DNA of 64,000 bases from Pseudomonas sp. Its GTDB lineage: Bacteria > Pseudomonadota > Gammaproteobacteria > Pseudomonadales > Pseudomonadaceae. Of the stretch, positions 55,370 through 64,000 are shown piece after piece (position 1 is the first letter of the stretch; the number at the start of each line of letters is the position of its first letter). The notes under the pieces are model-generated. The model searched no databases. It was given only the letters and a program-made list of their open reading frames with translations, and had not been told where the DNA came from. A program made the position numbers and the translations under genes. Location of the stretch: the NCBI GenBank assembly GCA_030699825.1, contig JAUYKV010000065.1:1-64000 (forward strand), given 5' to 3'.

Positions 55370-58300
55370 GTGTGCTTGAGCAACCATTGCGCTTGCTATT
55401 GATCGACGATGACGAGGATGACTTCCTCATCACCCAAGACTTGCTGAGTCAGGGAATGGCGCAAGCCTTTGTGCTGGATTGGTGCAGCGATTATCAACAG
55501 GCCCTGCACTCTGTCCTGAGCCAAGCGCACGATCTCTACCTGGTGGATTATCGGCTGGGCGCCGAATCGGGGCTGGAACTGATCAGGCACGCCCTGCAGG
55601 CGGGGGTGCGTAAGCCGATCATCCTGCTCACCGGGCAGGGCGATAACCAGCTGGATGCCAGTGCAATCGAATTGGGGGCGGCCGATTATCTGGTCAAGGG
55701 GCAATTCGACAGCCATCAGCTGGCGCGCAGCATTCGTTACGCGATCGACCGCAGTCAGGCCACGGTGCGGCTAGCTGACAGCGAAGCACGCTATCGCATG
55801 CTGTTTGAGGCGAATCCAGAACCGATTTGGGTATTCAGCAAGGCTACCCTGGGATTTCTGGCGGTCAATCATGCCGCCACCCGTTTCTTTGGCTATACCC
55901 AGAGCGAGCTCCTGGCCATGAGCATCCTGGGAATTCGCAGTGCGCAGGAGCAGGAGCGATTCCTTGAGTATTTCGATTCGACGCTACGGGCTGCGGACAT
56001 CAGCGAGCTGAATGCTGGCATCTGGACATACCTGCACAAGGACGGGCACGAGGTCCATGCCGAAGTGCTGGCGCATGATTTCACCTTTGATAACCAGCCA
56101 GGTTTTTTGGTGGTCGGTATCGATGTCACGGAAAAGCAGAAGGCTCGCCTGCAGGCGCAGCGGCGCGAACACAGCTTCCGTAAACTGTTGAACGATACCC
56201 GCGATGCCGTGCTGGTTGTCGATAACACCGGCGTCGTCTGCTACGCCAACCCGGCTGCAGAGGAGCTGTTTGGTGCGTCCCAGCAGCAGTTGCTGCAGCA
56301 GCGCTTCGAGTTGCCCGATATCAGCGAAGAGCTCTTCGAATGGAATCTGCCGACCCCGGCCGGCGACGAGGTCGCTGTGGAGATCCATCTGGCCGAGACC
56401 GATTGGGAGGGGCGTCAGGTGCGCCTGCTGTCGCTGCGCGATATCCGCGAACGCAAGGAGTCTGAAAAGCAATTGCGCGTGCTCCAGCGTAGCCTGGAGT
56501 CAAGCTACAACGGTGTGGTGATTGTAGATGCGCGCGCGCACGATCAGCCGATCATCTACGTCAACCCGGCGTTCGAGCGCATCACCGGTTACTCCGCAGA
56601 CGAAGTCTTGGGCCGCAACTGCCGCTTCCTGCAGGCGGGCGAGCACGACCAGGCCGCGCTCGAGGTCATTCGCAATAACCTGCTCCGGCAAGATGATGCG
56701 CATGTGGCGTTGCGCAACTACCGCAAGGACGGCACAGCATTCTGGAACGATTTGTACATCTCGCCGGTTCTCGATGAGCGCGGCGAGCTCACCCATTTCG
56801 TCGGTGTACAGAACGACATCAGCGAGGAAAAACGCTACCAGGCCGAGCTCAGTTTCAATGCCTGTCATGATCTGCTGACCGGCCTGCCTAACCGCAGTCT
56901 GCTCGAGGATCGCTTGCGCCAGGGCTGTAAAATTTCCCAGCGTTATCAGCGTAGCCTGGCGGTGATGTTCATCGACCTGGATGGCTTCAAACCGATCAAC
57001 GATTCGATCGGTCATCATCTAGGCGACCAGGTGCTGGTCGAAGTGGCGCAACGCATGTCCGCCCAAGTGCGTCCAGGCGATACCGTGGCGCGCATGGGCG
57101 GCGATGAGTTCATTGTGCTGCTGCCAGATTTGGCGCGCGAGGAGGACGTGCTGCAGATCGCCGAGCGTCTGATCACCAGCATCGCCCGTCCTTATCGAGT
57201 GGAGGGTATCGATCTGCATATTACGGCAAGTATCGGCATCACCCTGAGCGATGGTGGACTTGAGCAGCCGCTGCAGCTGATTCAGCAGGCCGACCTGGCC
57301 ATGTTCAAGGCCAAACAGGAGGGCCGCAACAACTATCAGTGGTACACCAACGACCTCAAACAGCGAGTGGGTGAGCGTGTCACGTTGCGTAACGAGCTGC
57401 AGAAAGCTATCGAGAGTCAGGCTTTCGAACTCTACTTTCAGCCGCAGATCGATGGCCGTAGCGGGCGGGTCGTCGGGTTCGAGGCCCTGCTGCGCTGGAA
57501 GCATCCTGACCGGGGCTTCATCCCACCGGATATCTTCATCGCGCTCGCCGAAGACACTGGGCAGATCATTCCCCTGAGCGAGTGGGTGCTCGACACGGCC
57601 TGTCGACAGATTCGCCAACTCAGCGAGCAAGGCTTGAGTGGACCCTCTGTTGCCGTGAACATTTCTCCGGTGCATTTTCAGCGCAACAATTTTGTCGACA
57701 GTGTGCAAGCGGTGCTGCAGAAACACTCGCTTAGCGCTGAACTTCTGGAGCTGGAGATCACCGAAACGGTGTTGTTTAACAATGCAGAACGCGCCATTGA
57801 GACCCTGCACCGGCTCAAGCAGCTGGGCGTGCGCATCGCTATCGACGATTTCGGCACGGGTTTTTCAAGCCTCAACTATCTCAAGCGCTTGCCGATCGAT
57901 AAGGTCAAGATTGATCGCTCCTTCGTGAAAGACATTATCAGCGATCGCCACGATGCAGCTATTACCCAGGGCATTATATCCATGGCACATCACCTGGGGC
58001 TCAAGGTGGTCGCAGAGGGGGTGGAAACCGAACCACAGCTCGCTTTCCTGAAGAAATGCCGCTGCGACGAATTTCAGGGTTACTACTTCGCCAAGCCGAT
58101 GCCCTATGCCGAGATTGCGGGCTTCCTGCGTGATCGCTTGAGGGTGCACGAGGCGGGTTCAGCAGTAAGCCTTGCCCAGGGTGAGCAGGTGCAAACATTG
58201 CTGTTGCTTGACGACGAGGAAAATATTCTCCGTGCTTTGGCGCGCGTGTTGCGCCGTGACGGTTATCAAATCCTCATGGCTACTTGCGCCCGGGATGCCT

Positions 58301-58590
58301 TCGAATTACTGGCCAAACATGATGTACAAGTCATTCTCTCCGACCAGCGTATGCCTGAGATGAGTGGTACCGAGTTCCTCAGCCGGGTCAAGGATCTCTA
58401 TCCAGACACAATCCGCATAGTGCTCTCCGGTTATACCGACCTGAAATCAGTAACCGACGCGATCAATCAGGGCGCGATCTACAAGTTCCTCACAAAGCCT
58501 TGGGATGACGACGAGCTTCGACAGAATATTGCGCAATCTTTTCGTGAGTTCATGATTGCGCAGAGCAAAGACGTCCATGAGATGGAATAG
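55366..58590 (+). CDS. Receiver-PAS-PAS-LOV-GGDEF-EAL-receiver protein
   Basis: 1074 residues. An N-terminal receiver-like domain (LLLIDDDEDDFLIT, LVDYRLGAESG) is followed by two PAS domains (about 140-365). A third PAS has the LOV flavin signature GRNCRFLQ (Cys419) and LRNYRKDGTAFWNDLYISPV. GGDEF at about 578-582 (RMGGDEFIVLL) and EAL at about 706 (FEALLRWKHP) are intact, with DDFGTGFSSLNYLKRLPIDKVKID further on. A C-terminal receiver ends with VILSDQRMPEMSG and KPWDDDEL. It may both make and break c-di-GMP, tuned by blue light and phosphorylation. It ends the operon. Confidence 0.9.
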   Translation: MSVLEQPLRLLLIDDDEDDFLITQDLLSQGMAQAFVLDWCSDYQQALHSVLSQAHDLYLVDYRLGAESGLELIRHALQAGVRKPIILLTGQGDNQLDASAIELGAADYLVKGQFDSHQLARSIRYAIDRSQATVRLADSEARYRMLFEANPEPIWVFSKATLGFLAVNHAATRFFGYTQSELLAMSILGIRSAQEQERFLEYFDSTLRAADISELNAGIWTYLHKDGHEVHAEVLAHDFTFDNQPGFLVVGIDVTEKQKARLQAQRREHSFRKLLNDTRDAVLVVDNTGVVCYANPAAEELFGASQQQLLQQRFELPDISEELFEWNLPTPAGDEVAVEIHLAETDWEGRQVRLLSLRDIRERKESEKQLRVLQRSLESSYNGVVIVDARAHDQPIIYVNPAFERITGYSADEVLGRNCRFLQAGEHDQAALEVIRNNLLRQDDAHVALRNYRKDGTAFWNDLYISPVLDERGELTHFVGVQNDISEEKRYQAELSFNACHDLLTGLPNRSLLEDRLRQGCKISQRYQRSLAVMFIDLDGFKPINDSIGHHLGDQVLVEVAQRMSAQVRPGDTVARMGGDEFIVLLPDLAREEDVLQIAERLITSIARPYRVEGIDLHITASIGITLSDGGLEQPLQLIQQADLAMFKAKQEGRNNYQWYTNDLKQRVGERVTLRNELQKAIESQAFELYFQPQIDGRSGRVVGFEALLRWKHPDRGFIPPDIFIALAEDTGQIIPLSEWVLDTACRQIRQLSEQGLSGPSVAVNISPVHFQRNNFVDSVQAVLQKHSLSAELLELEITETVLFNNAERAIETLHRLKQLGVRIAIDDFGTGFSSLNYLKRLPIDKVKIDRSFVKDIISDRHDAAITQGIISMAHHLGLKVVAEGVETEPQLAFLKKCRCDEFQGYYFAKPMPYAEIAGFLRDRLRVHEAGSAVSLAQGEQVQTLLLLDDEENILRALARVLRRDGYQILMATCARDAFELLAKHDVQVILSDQRMPEMSGTEFLSRVKDLYPDTIRIVLSGYTDLKSVTDAINQGAIYKFLTKPWDDDELRQNIAQSFREFMIAQSKDVHEME

Positions 58591-58766
58591 ACAACGCCAT
58601 TAATCGTGTCGCTCTTGCCGGTTGCTTCGATTTGCTCAACTGCCGAATTCGCCAGGTCATTCGCTTGGACTTTGTGCGATTGTGGCTACTTCCAAAGCAC
58701 TATTGCTCCTCCATTACGTAGTGTTCGATGCTGAAGTGCCGAAATCTGCCAGAGCCGAGTCTCGTT

Positions 58767-61322
58767 ATGCCTGCCGTCTGCAACGTTCTACCCGTCAAGG
58801 TTGCCCAGCCGGAGTGTCGGCAGTTGGCCAACGGGCTGCAGGTGGCCTTGCTCAGTCTGCCGGGTACGGCCAAGGCGGCGATCAGTGTGCGGGTCGCGGC
58901 CGGCAGCCATGATGAGCCAGATGATTACCCCGGCCTGGCGCATTTTCTCGAGCATCTGCTGTTTCTCGGCAGCAGCGGTTATGCCGTCGAGCAGAGTCTG
59001 ATGGCCTTCGTGCAGGCCTGCGGCGGGCAGGTCAATGCTTCGACCCAGGCGCTGCACACCGATTATTTCTGTGAAGTGCCGGCGGATCGGCTCGACGAGG
59101 CCCTGGCTCGCTTGCTCGATATGCTGGTCCATCCGCTGCTGGATGAGGCGGCGCAATTGCGCGAGCGCGAGGTGGTGCATGCCGAGTTCCTCGCCCGCGG
59201 CCAGGATCCCGACACCCTGGTGTCGGTGGCGCTGGGTCAGGCGTTGCCGGCTGGGCACCGCTTCGCAGCTTTCCAGGCCGGCAACCGTGACACCCTGGCC
59301 GTCGAACAGGCCGCGTTCCAGCAGGCGCTGCAGGCGTTTCACCAGCGTTTCTACCAGGCCGGACAACTGTCGCTGATGGTGGTTGCTCCACAGACAATCG
59401 ATGAGTTGGATAAGCGGGTCCGACGTCAGGGTGCAGCGTTGCCGGGACGGGGCCGGCAGCGGCAGTCGCCCCCGGCGCCGTTATTACCGCTGAGCGTGCA
59501 GCGGTTACGCATGACCCTGCCTGGCGGTGCTGCATCGCTGCAGGTGGGCTTCGCCCTCGAGTGGGCCGCGCCTGGTCTGGACGAGGCCCTGGATTTTCTG
59601 CAGACCTGGCTGCGCTCCGAGGCGCCGGGCGGTTTGCTCGCCGGCTTGCGCGAGGCGGGTCTGGGCCACGGGATAGCGGTTCGGCCGGTGTATCGCCATG
59701 CCGACCAGGCCATGTTGCTGTTGAGCGTTGCGGGCGTCGACGAAGCGGTTGCCACTCATGCCGCGGTTGTGGCCGCCGTGCTTGACTGGCTGGGCTTCTT
59801 TGCTGCTGCCGGTCAGTCCCAGGCTTTGTACGAACGCTATTGGGCGATCCAGGGGTGTCGCCTGAACAGCTTGCCGGCCCTGGCCCTGGCCCGTCATTGG
59901 CAGGATTGTCTGGCGGCTGGCTGGAACCCGAGCACTGGCTTGAGCGGGGCAGGGCAGGCCGCGCTGGCGGGGCTGCTGGAACAGATGCAGGACGCCCAAC
60001 GTCTGCTCATGCTGTTCGGCAGCGCCCGGCCAATGCCCAGTTGGCCGGCGCCTGGCTTTACCTTGCACATGCAAGTTGAGCCGCCGGTTAACCCGGCACC
60101 TTGCACTTGGGTGTGGCAATTGCCGCCGGCCAATCCGTTTCTCGCCCCAGTAGCCGCCACAGTTGCTGCCCTTGGCATCGCGGCCCGGCTGCGCTGGCTG
60201 CCCGCTCCCGTCACCGAGGGCGGTTGCGGGCAAGCCACGCTCTATTGGCGCTGCTGGCTGGCCGAGCGGGTCGACGCTGCCGAGTTGCAGGGGCTGTTGA
60301 CGGTGGCGTTGCGTAGCATTGAAGCCGATGCCGCGGAAGTTGGGGTCGCCGTGCAGTTGGCCGTCCGGGATGATGGCTGGCAAGTGTCCCTGCAAGGTGC
60401 CGGCGACCTGTTGCCGGCGGTATTGCCGGTGGTGCTGGCAACGCTGCTTTGCCCCGCGCCGAGTGCCTGGCAGCAAGGGCCGCGCGAGGCCCGACAGATT
60501 GCCCTTCAGGCGCGAGCGGAGATGCCGTTTCGCCAGCTGCTCAGGCGCTTGCCCGAGTTGTTCGCGCCGCCCGGGGGTGAGTGCGCCACGCTGAACCCGC
60601 AACGCCTGCATGAGTGTTACCGGCAGGCGCGGTTCGAGGGGCTGGGTGTGGGCATGGCGCCAGCCGGGCAAGCCGAAGTCGAGCGCCTGTTCAGTTCGGT
60701 CGCGGCGCTGCATGCGCCCGAGGCTCCGCCAATGGGCCCCGCCGGGCGTTACTGGCAGGATGCTGCCATCGACTGCAGCGACTCGGCGTTGCTGCTGTTC
60801 TGCCCGTTGCCGGCCACGGATGCAGCCACCGAGGCGGCGTGGCGCCTGCTGGCGCAGTCCTGTCAGAGCGCTTTTTTCCAGCGTCTGCGCAGCGAACTGC
60901 AACTGGGCTATGCGGTGTTTTGCGGGTTCCGCCAGGTGCAGGCGCATCGCGGCATTCTATTTGCCGTGCAGTCGCCGCATGCGTCGGCAGAGCAAATCCT
61001 CGGCCATATCGAAGCCTTTCTCCAGCTCCAGGGCGAGCGCCTGGCGGCACTCGATGAGCAGGCGCTGGCACTCATGGCCGCCGAGCTACGCCGGCAGGCG
61101 CTGGCCCAGACCAGTAGCCCGCAGGAGCTTGCCGAGCAGCACTGGCAAGCGCACCTGGCCGGTTTACCCGTGCAGCACGAAAGGGCGGTATTACAGGCCC
61201 TGACTGCGCTGCAGCGGCCACAATTGCTGGCTGCGTATCGGCAACTGAGCCAGGCCCGTGGTGGTTGGCGGGTACTGGCCAGTGCCGCCAAACCGGCATC
61301 GGGCTGGTCAACGCCAAGCTGA
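58767..61322 (+). CDS. pqqF: PqqF-like M16 metallopeptidase
   Basis: About 851 residues from the ATG at 58767 (58728 is an alternative). GLAHFLEHLLFLGSSGY holds the inverted zinc motif HxxEH, and REREVVHAEF the distal Glu ligand. Length, the LANGLQVALLSLPGTAKAAISVRVAAGSHDEPDD start and the lack of a signal peptide fit PqqF, the cytosolic protease that trims the PqqA peptide in pyrroloquinoline quinone synthesis. No other pqq gene is nearby; in P. aeruginosa pqqF is likewise apart from the main pqq operon, next to a porin gene. No clear ribosome-binding site decides the start. Confidence 0.85.
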   Translation: MPAVCNVLPVKVAQPECRQLANGLQVALLSLPGTAKAAISVRVAAGSHDEPDDYPGLAHFLEHLLFLGSSGYAVEQSLMAFVQACGGQVNASTQALHTDYFCEVPADRLDEALARLLDMLVHPLLDEAAQLREREVVHAEFLARGQDPDTLVSVALGQALPAGHRFAAFQAGNRDTLAVEQAAFQQALQAFHQRFYQAGQLSLMVVAPQTIDELDKRVRRQGAALPGRGRQRQSPPAPLLPLSVQRLRMTLPGGAASLQVGFALEWAAPGLDEALDFLQTWLRSEAPGGLLAGLREAGLGHGIAVRPVYRHADQAMLLLSVAGVDEAVATHAAVVAAVLDWLGFFAAAGQSQALYERYWAIQGCRLNSLPALALARHWQDCLAAGWNPSTGLSGAGQAALAGLLEQMQDAQRLLMLFGSARPMPSWPAPGFTLHMQVEPPVNPAPCTWVWQLPPANPFLAPVAATVAALGIAARLRWLPAPVTEGGCGQATLYWRCWLAERVDAAELQGLLTVALRSIEADAAEVGVAVQLAVRDDGWQVSLQGAGDLLPAVLPVVLATLLCPAPSAWQQGPREARQIALQARAEMPFRQLLRRLPELFAPPGGECATLNPQRLHECYRQARFEGLGVGMAPAGQAEVERLFSSVAALHAPEAPPMGPAGRYWQDAAIDCSDSALLLFCPLPATDAATEAAWRLLAQSCQSAFFQRLRSELQLGYAVFCGFRQVQAHRGILFAVQSPHASAEQILGHIEAFLQLQGERLAALDEQALALMAAELRRQALAQTSSPQELAEQHWQAHLAGLPVQHERAVLQALTALQRPQLLAAYRQLSQARGGWRVLASAAKPASGWSTPS

Positions 61323-61593
61323 CCCACAGCACTACTGCTTCCTGCTTCTTCTCTCCCGCATCAAGTAGCCCATCGCTCGGGCGGCAGGCCCGCATGCGTC
61401 TCGGAATAAATATCTACGACCTTCGGCTTGCTCCGTAGGCTGGCCAGGTATTACGCCTTATTGCGTGCGTCGCCGAGACCGGCCAAAGCAGCAAGCAAAC
61501 AGCGCCATAGCAGCGTATGTCCGGGCGCCATGCTTTTCGATAATCGCCTCCGAACCGACAGACCGATGGTCGTCCCCTCAAGCGGAGAGCGTT

Positions 61594-62775
61594 ATGAACA
61601 ACAAGAAGATCGCCAACACCCGATTCCTGCCTCTGGCTCTGACTGCCGCTGTCGCCCTGGCAACAGCCCAGCAAGCGGCCGCGGAAATCGTCCTGTATGA
61701 CCAGGACGACACCACGTTCTCCACCGATGGCTATATCAACGCCTTCTACGTCAGCAGCGATGTGGATCGCGAAGGCGATCTGAACGACCGCCGTCAGTCG
61801 CGGGTGAAAATGGGCTTCCTGCCCAACTGGATCGGCTTCAACTTCGGCAAGCAGTACGGTGACCTGAAAGTAGGCGCGCGCTCCTCGTTTTGGGTCACCA
61901 TCAACGACAGCGAAACCAACGGCACCGCCACTGCCATCGACGTACGCCAGTTTTACGGCACCGTTACCAGCCCTGAGTGGGGCGAAGTGCTGGTAGGTAA
62001 AGACTTCGGTCTGTTCTCGCGTTCGAACATCTTCCGCGACGAGATGCTGGCTGGCTACGGCAACGTCAGCGATACCCTGGGTCTGGTTGATGGCGGCGGC
62101 GTATCGTTCGGCAATATCGGCACCGGCTACCCGTACCCGTTCCCGACTGCGCAGATCACCTATCGCAACAACGGTCTGGCCAAAGGTTTGAATCTTGCCG
62201 TTGGCATCATGGATCCGGTGGATACCAGTGACGATGGCGCCGGCAAGTCCTATCAGGATCAGCCGCGCTTCGAGTCGGAAGTCAGCTACGAGTTCGACCT
62301 TGGCGGCGCGACCATCTATTCCTGGCTTAACGGTGCCTACCAGTCCTCGGAGAGCACCGATAACAGCGTCGATACCGTGACTTCACAGGGCGTCGGCTAT
62401 GGCGTGCAGGCCAAGATGGGCGGCGTTTCCATGACCGCTTCGGGCTTCCAGGCCGAAGGCATGAACCCCTTCTTTACCAACAACGCTGGTGAGCCGACCC
62501 TGCGTGAAATCGACAGCGACGGCTACTTGCTGCAGGGTTCCTACACCTTCGGCAAGAACCGCGTGGCGCTGTCCTATGGCAAAACCGAGGATGACGGCAA
62601 CGGTCTGGGAACTGCGGCTGACTACGAGACCCGTGGCGTCGCCTACTTCCGTACCATCAACGACAACCTCAAGCTGGTCGCCGAATACAACCAGTACGAG
62701 ATCGATGCGGCGACGGGCAGTGGCCTGGCCGAAGATACCGACACCTTCGCCGTCGGTGCCGTACTGAACTGGTAA
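61594..62775 (+). CDS. Outer-membrane porin
   Basis: 393 residues from the ATG at 61594 (GCGGAGAG upstream); the longer ORF start is not needed. Residues 1-30 (MNNKKIANTRFLPLALTAAV ... AQQAAA) are a signal peptide with a likely cut before EIVLYDQDD. The mature part has alternating strands typical of a 16-strand porin (DGYINAFYVSSD, RVKMGFLPNWIGFNFGKQYGDLKVGARSSFW) and ends AVGAVLNW with a C-terminal aromatic residue for Bam recognition. It probably forms a diffusion channel; the substrate is unknown. A strong terminator follows. Confidence 0.9.
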   Translation: MNNKKIANTRFLPLALTAAVALATAQQAAAEIVLYDQDDTTFSTDGYINAFYVSSDVDREGDLNDRRQSRVKMGFLPNWIGFNFGKQYGDLKVGARSSFWVTINDSETNGTATAIDVRQFYGTVTSPEWGEVLVGKDFGLFSRSNIFRDEMLAGYGNVSDTLGLVDGGGVSFGNIGTGYPYPFPTAQITYRNNGLAKGLNLAVGIMDPVDTSDDGAGKSYQDQPRFESEVSYEFDLGGATIYSWLNGAYQSSESTDNSVDTVTSQGVGYGVQAKMGGVSMTASGFQAEGMNPFFTNNAGEPTLREIDSDGYLLQGSYTFGKNRVALSYGKTEDDGNGLGTAADYETRGVAYFRTINDNLKLVAEYNQYEIDAATGSGLAEDTDTFAVGAVLNW

Positions 62776-62792
62776 AGCGTGCCGTAAACAAA

Positions 62793-62821
62793 ACCGGACA
62801 GGGCAAGCCTGTCCGGTTTTT
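62793..62821 (+). terminator. Rho-independent terminator after the porin gene
   Basis: A 10-bp perfect stem ACCGGACAGG / CCTGTCCGGT with loop GCAAG is followed by TTTT. It is the clearest terminator in the window. Confidence 0.93.
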
Positions 62822-62835
62822 CTATGGAGGCGGGT

Positions 62836-62925
62836 ATGCCCTACGACCTGGACCTGTTGCTGATCCTGCTGATCGTGACCAGCCTGTTTCTGGCGCTGCC
62901 GATCATTCTCAGGCGTTGCATCTAG
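62836..62925 (+). CDS. 29-residue single-span membrane peptide
   Basis: The ATG at 62836 has GGAGG seven bases upstream. The peptide is MPYDLDLLLILLIVTSLFLA LPIILRRCI in sequence: a short acidic start, one hydrophobic span and a basic end, the plan of small inner-membrane proteins. It was too short for the ORF track. It begins 15 bases after the porin terminator, so it would need read-through or a promoter inside that stretch. Confidence 0.5.
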   Translation: MPYDLDLLLILLIVTSLFLALPIILRRCI

Positions 62926-62975
62926 AACGCCGCTCTTCTCCTTATGGAATATTTGTTCGCAGGTATGGCCTAGGC

Positions 62976-63180
62976 GCTCTTATCAAATAACCTGTATGTC
63001 ATTGATTTATGGCTGATTACGTTCTTTGTGGGAGGGGCTTTAGCCGCGAACGCTTGCACAGCGCAGCTTCGCGGCTAAAGCGGAGCGCCGCCCGGCCCCT
63101 CCCTCAAGTGCCCACAGCCGGCAGACGCGATTGCCTCCAGTTTGCTACGCGACAGCGCGGCGTCTGGACGATAGGGGGCT
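62976..63180. repeat. Composite REP block (third relative of repeats A and B)
   Basis: It opens with CTCTTATCAAATAACCTGTATG, then GTGGGAGGGGCTTTAGCCGC, CGGAGCGCCGCCCGGCCCCT and GTTTGCTACGCGACAGCGCG. The order is the same as in 38062-38250, but the hairpin loop differs. The rest of the gap to 63385 holds no supported gene apart from the expected promoter. Confidence 0.75.
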
Positions 63181-63384
63181 CCTGCGAAAGCCGCGAACGT
63201 GCGGCATGATCCATGCCCGCGATGGCCTGTCTTCCGAACAGCTTCCCCTGTATCGCTCGCCGCCGTACGCCGGTATAGACCGCTACTTAGGGAGTAAGCC
63301 GACACGACTCAAGTTGGATGGGTAGCCTGCGCGGACCTTCGTAGAATCATCCCATGACAGGTGGGTTTTCTATTGGGGCAGGCT

Positions 63385-64000
63385 ATGCAGCAGGAACGGA
63401 CTGAAGGCGTCGTCACCGCGACCTCGAGCGCCACGGATGTGGAGCTGGTGGCGCAGGAGCTGGCGCGGCAACTGATTCATCCGCACCTGGGTTTCGTGCT
63501 GTTCTTCTGTTCAGCGGAATACGACCTGGAAAACCTCGGCGAGGCGCTGGATCAATACTTCGGCGGCATCGACATGGTCGGCTGCACCAGCGCTGGCGAG
63601 ATCACCCCGCATGGCTATGGCCGTGGCTGCGTCAGTGCGGTGGGCTTCGATCACCGCAGCTTCTCGATCGCCAGCGCCCTGATCGACGAAATGGAGCGTT
63701 TCAGCCTGATCGACGCCCAGCAGCTGGTCGAACGTCTGGCCAAGGATTGCCGCAACAACGAGCTGGCCTCGATCAAGGGCCACAGCTTCGCCCTGACCCT
63801 GCTCGATGGCTTGTCCAGCCGCGAGGAGGTGGTGCTCGGCGCACTCAGCGCGGCGTTCGGCAGCATCCCGCATTTCGGCGGTTCGGCCGGCGACGACAAC
63901 CACCTGACCCATACCCACGTCTACTATGGCGGCCAGTTCCACACCGGCGCGGCGGTGGTGGTGCTGTTCAATACCTGGCTGGATTTCGAGGTGTTCAGCA
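63385..64000 (+). CDS. nosP: FIST-domain sensor protein (3' end outside window)
   Basis: 205 residues are visible from the ATG at 63385 to the window edge; the ORF is absent from the track because it has no stop. GFVLFFCSAEYDL, VGCTSAGEITPHGYGRGCVSA and GGSAGDDN are the hallmarks of the FIST_N domain. In P. aeruginosa the FIST protein NosP (PA1975) is a haem-based nitric-oxide sensor that controls the kinase NahK, and the order pqqF - porin - FIST seen here matches that neighbourhood, so this is probably nosP. The haem ligand cannot be checked without the rest of the sequence. Confidence 0.85.
   Translation, partial: MQQERTEGVVTATSSATDVELVAQELARQLIHPHLGFVLFFCSAEYDLENLGEALDQYFGGIDMVGCTSAGEITPHGYGRGCVSAVGFDHRSFSIASALIDEMERFSLIDAQQLVERLAKDCRNNELASIKGHSFALTLLDGLSSREEVVLGALSAAFGSIPHFGGSAGDDNHLTHTHVYYGGQFHTGAAVVVLFNTWLDFEVFS

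Noticed and set aside
59505-60947. 480-residue minus-strand ORF
   Set aside because: It is antisense to the M16 peptidase and has no recognisable motif.

Overview
The window looks like a chromosomal segment of a Pseudomonas species. The clues are the wbpG-hisH2-hisF2, wbpV-, wbpL- and wbpM-type O-antigen genes, a pqqF - porin - FIST-domain gene order like the PA1973-PA1975 region of P. aeruginosa, Pseudomonas-style REP palindromes in most gaps, and GC-rich flanks around an AT-rich core. Every gene I could support, about 60 of them, lies on the + strand. I see no tRNA, rRNA, CRISPR array or intact transposase.

Layout. (1) 1-1274: a beta-CASP metallo-beta-lactamase RNase, cut by the window edge. 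(2) 1548-10573: an RfaH-type antiterminator gene followed by two stem-loops and a JUMPstart/ops element, then a string of toxin-antitoxin (TA) modules. The rfaH tail plus stem-loops plus JUMPstart recurs twice more (8152-8569 and 9938-10330), so three ops sites lie ahead of the first sugar gene. (3) 10574-30241: the O-antigen operon: wecB, wecC, wzx, wzy, an F420-hydrogenase-beta/pyruvyltransferase pair, glycosyltransferases, acetyltransferase, wbpG-hisH2-hisF2 (amidation), a bi-domain oxidoreductase, a heparinase-II/III-like protein, a wbpV-like epimerase, a wbpL-like initiating transferase and a pglD-like acetyltransferase. (4) 30242-38583: a second TA archipelago, interrupted by three diverged copies of the tail of that last acetyltransferase. 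(5) 38584-43760: wbpM, a broken VapBC, an AbiE pair and IS66/mazF scars. (6) 43927-58590: one tightly overlapping nine-gene signalling operon: three histidine kinases, stand-alone and fused receiver domains, a Ras-like (MglA-type) GTPase, a receiver fused to a PilB/GspE-type ATPase, a degenerate HD-GYP protein and a LOV-GGDEF-EAL protein with receivers at both ends. (7) 58767-64000: pqqF-like M16 peptidase, porin, a 29-residue membrane peptide and the start of a FIST (NosP-like) protein.

How it fits together. RfaH loaded at the ops sites should carry RNA polymerase through the long O-antigen operon. WecB/WecC make UDP-ManNAcA, WbpM with the WbpV-like enzyme should make a 6-deoxy-N-acetylhexosamine such as QuiNAc or FucNAc, WbpG/HisH2/HisF2 would convert a sugar N-acetyl group to acetamidino, the WbpL-like enzyme starts the lipid-linked unit, and Wzx/Wzy export and polymerise it. 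Roughly a dozen TA modules of many families (FitAB, VapBC, five MNT-HEPN pairs, HigBA, RelE/HTH, ParDE, MazEF, AbiE) sit at the two edges of the locus. Repeated gene tails separate several of them: the rfaH tail on the left and the acetyltransferase tail on the right. I read this as scars of repeated allele replacement at an O-antigen exchange locus, with TA modules accumulating at the exchange joints. This boundary architecture and the GTPase/REC-ATPase/LOV signalling operon are the two most notable things here.
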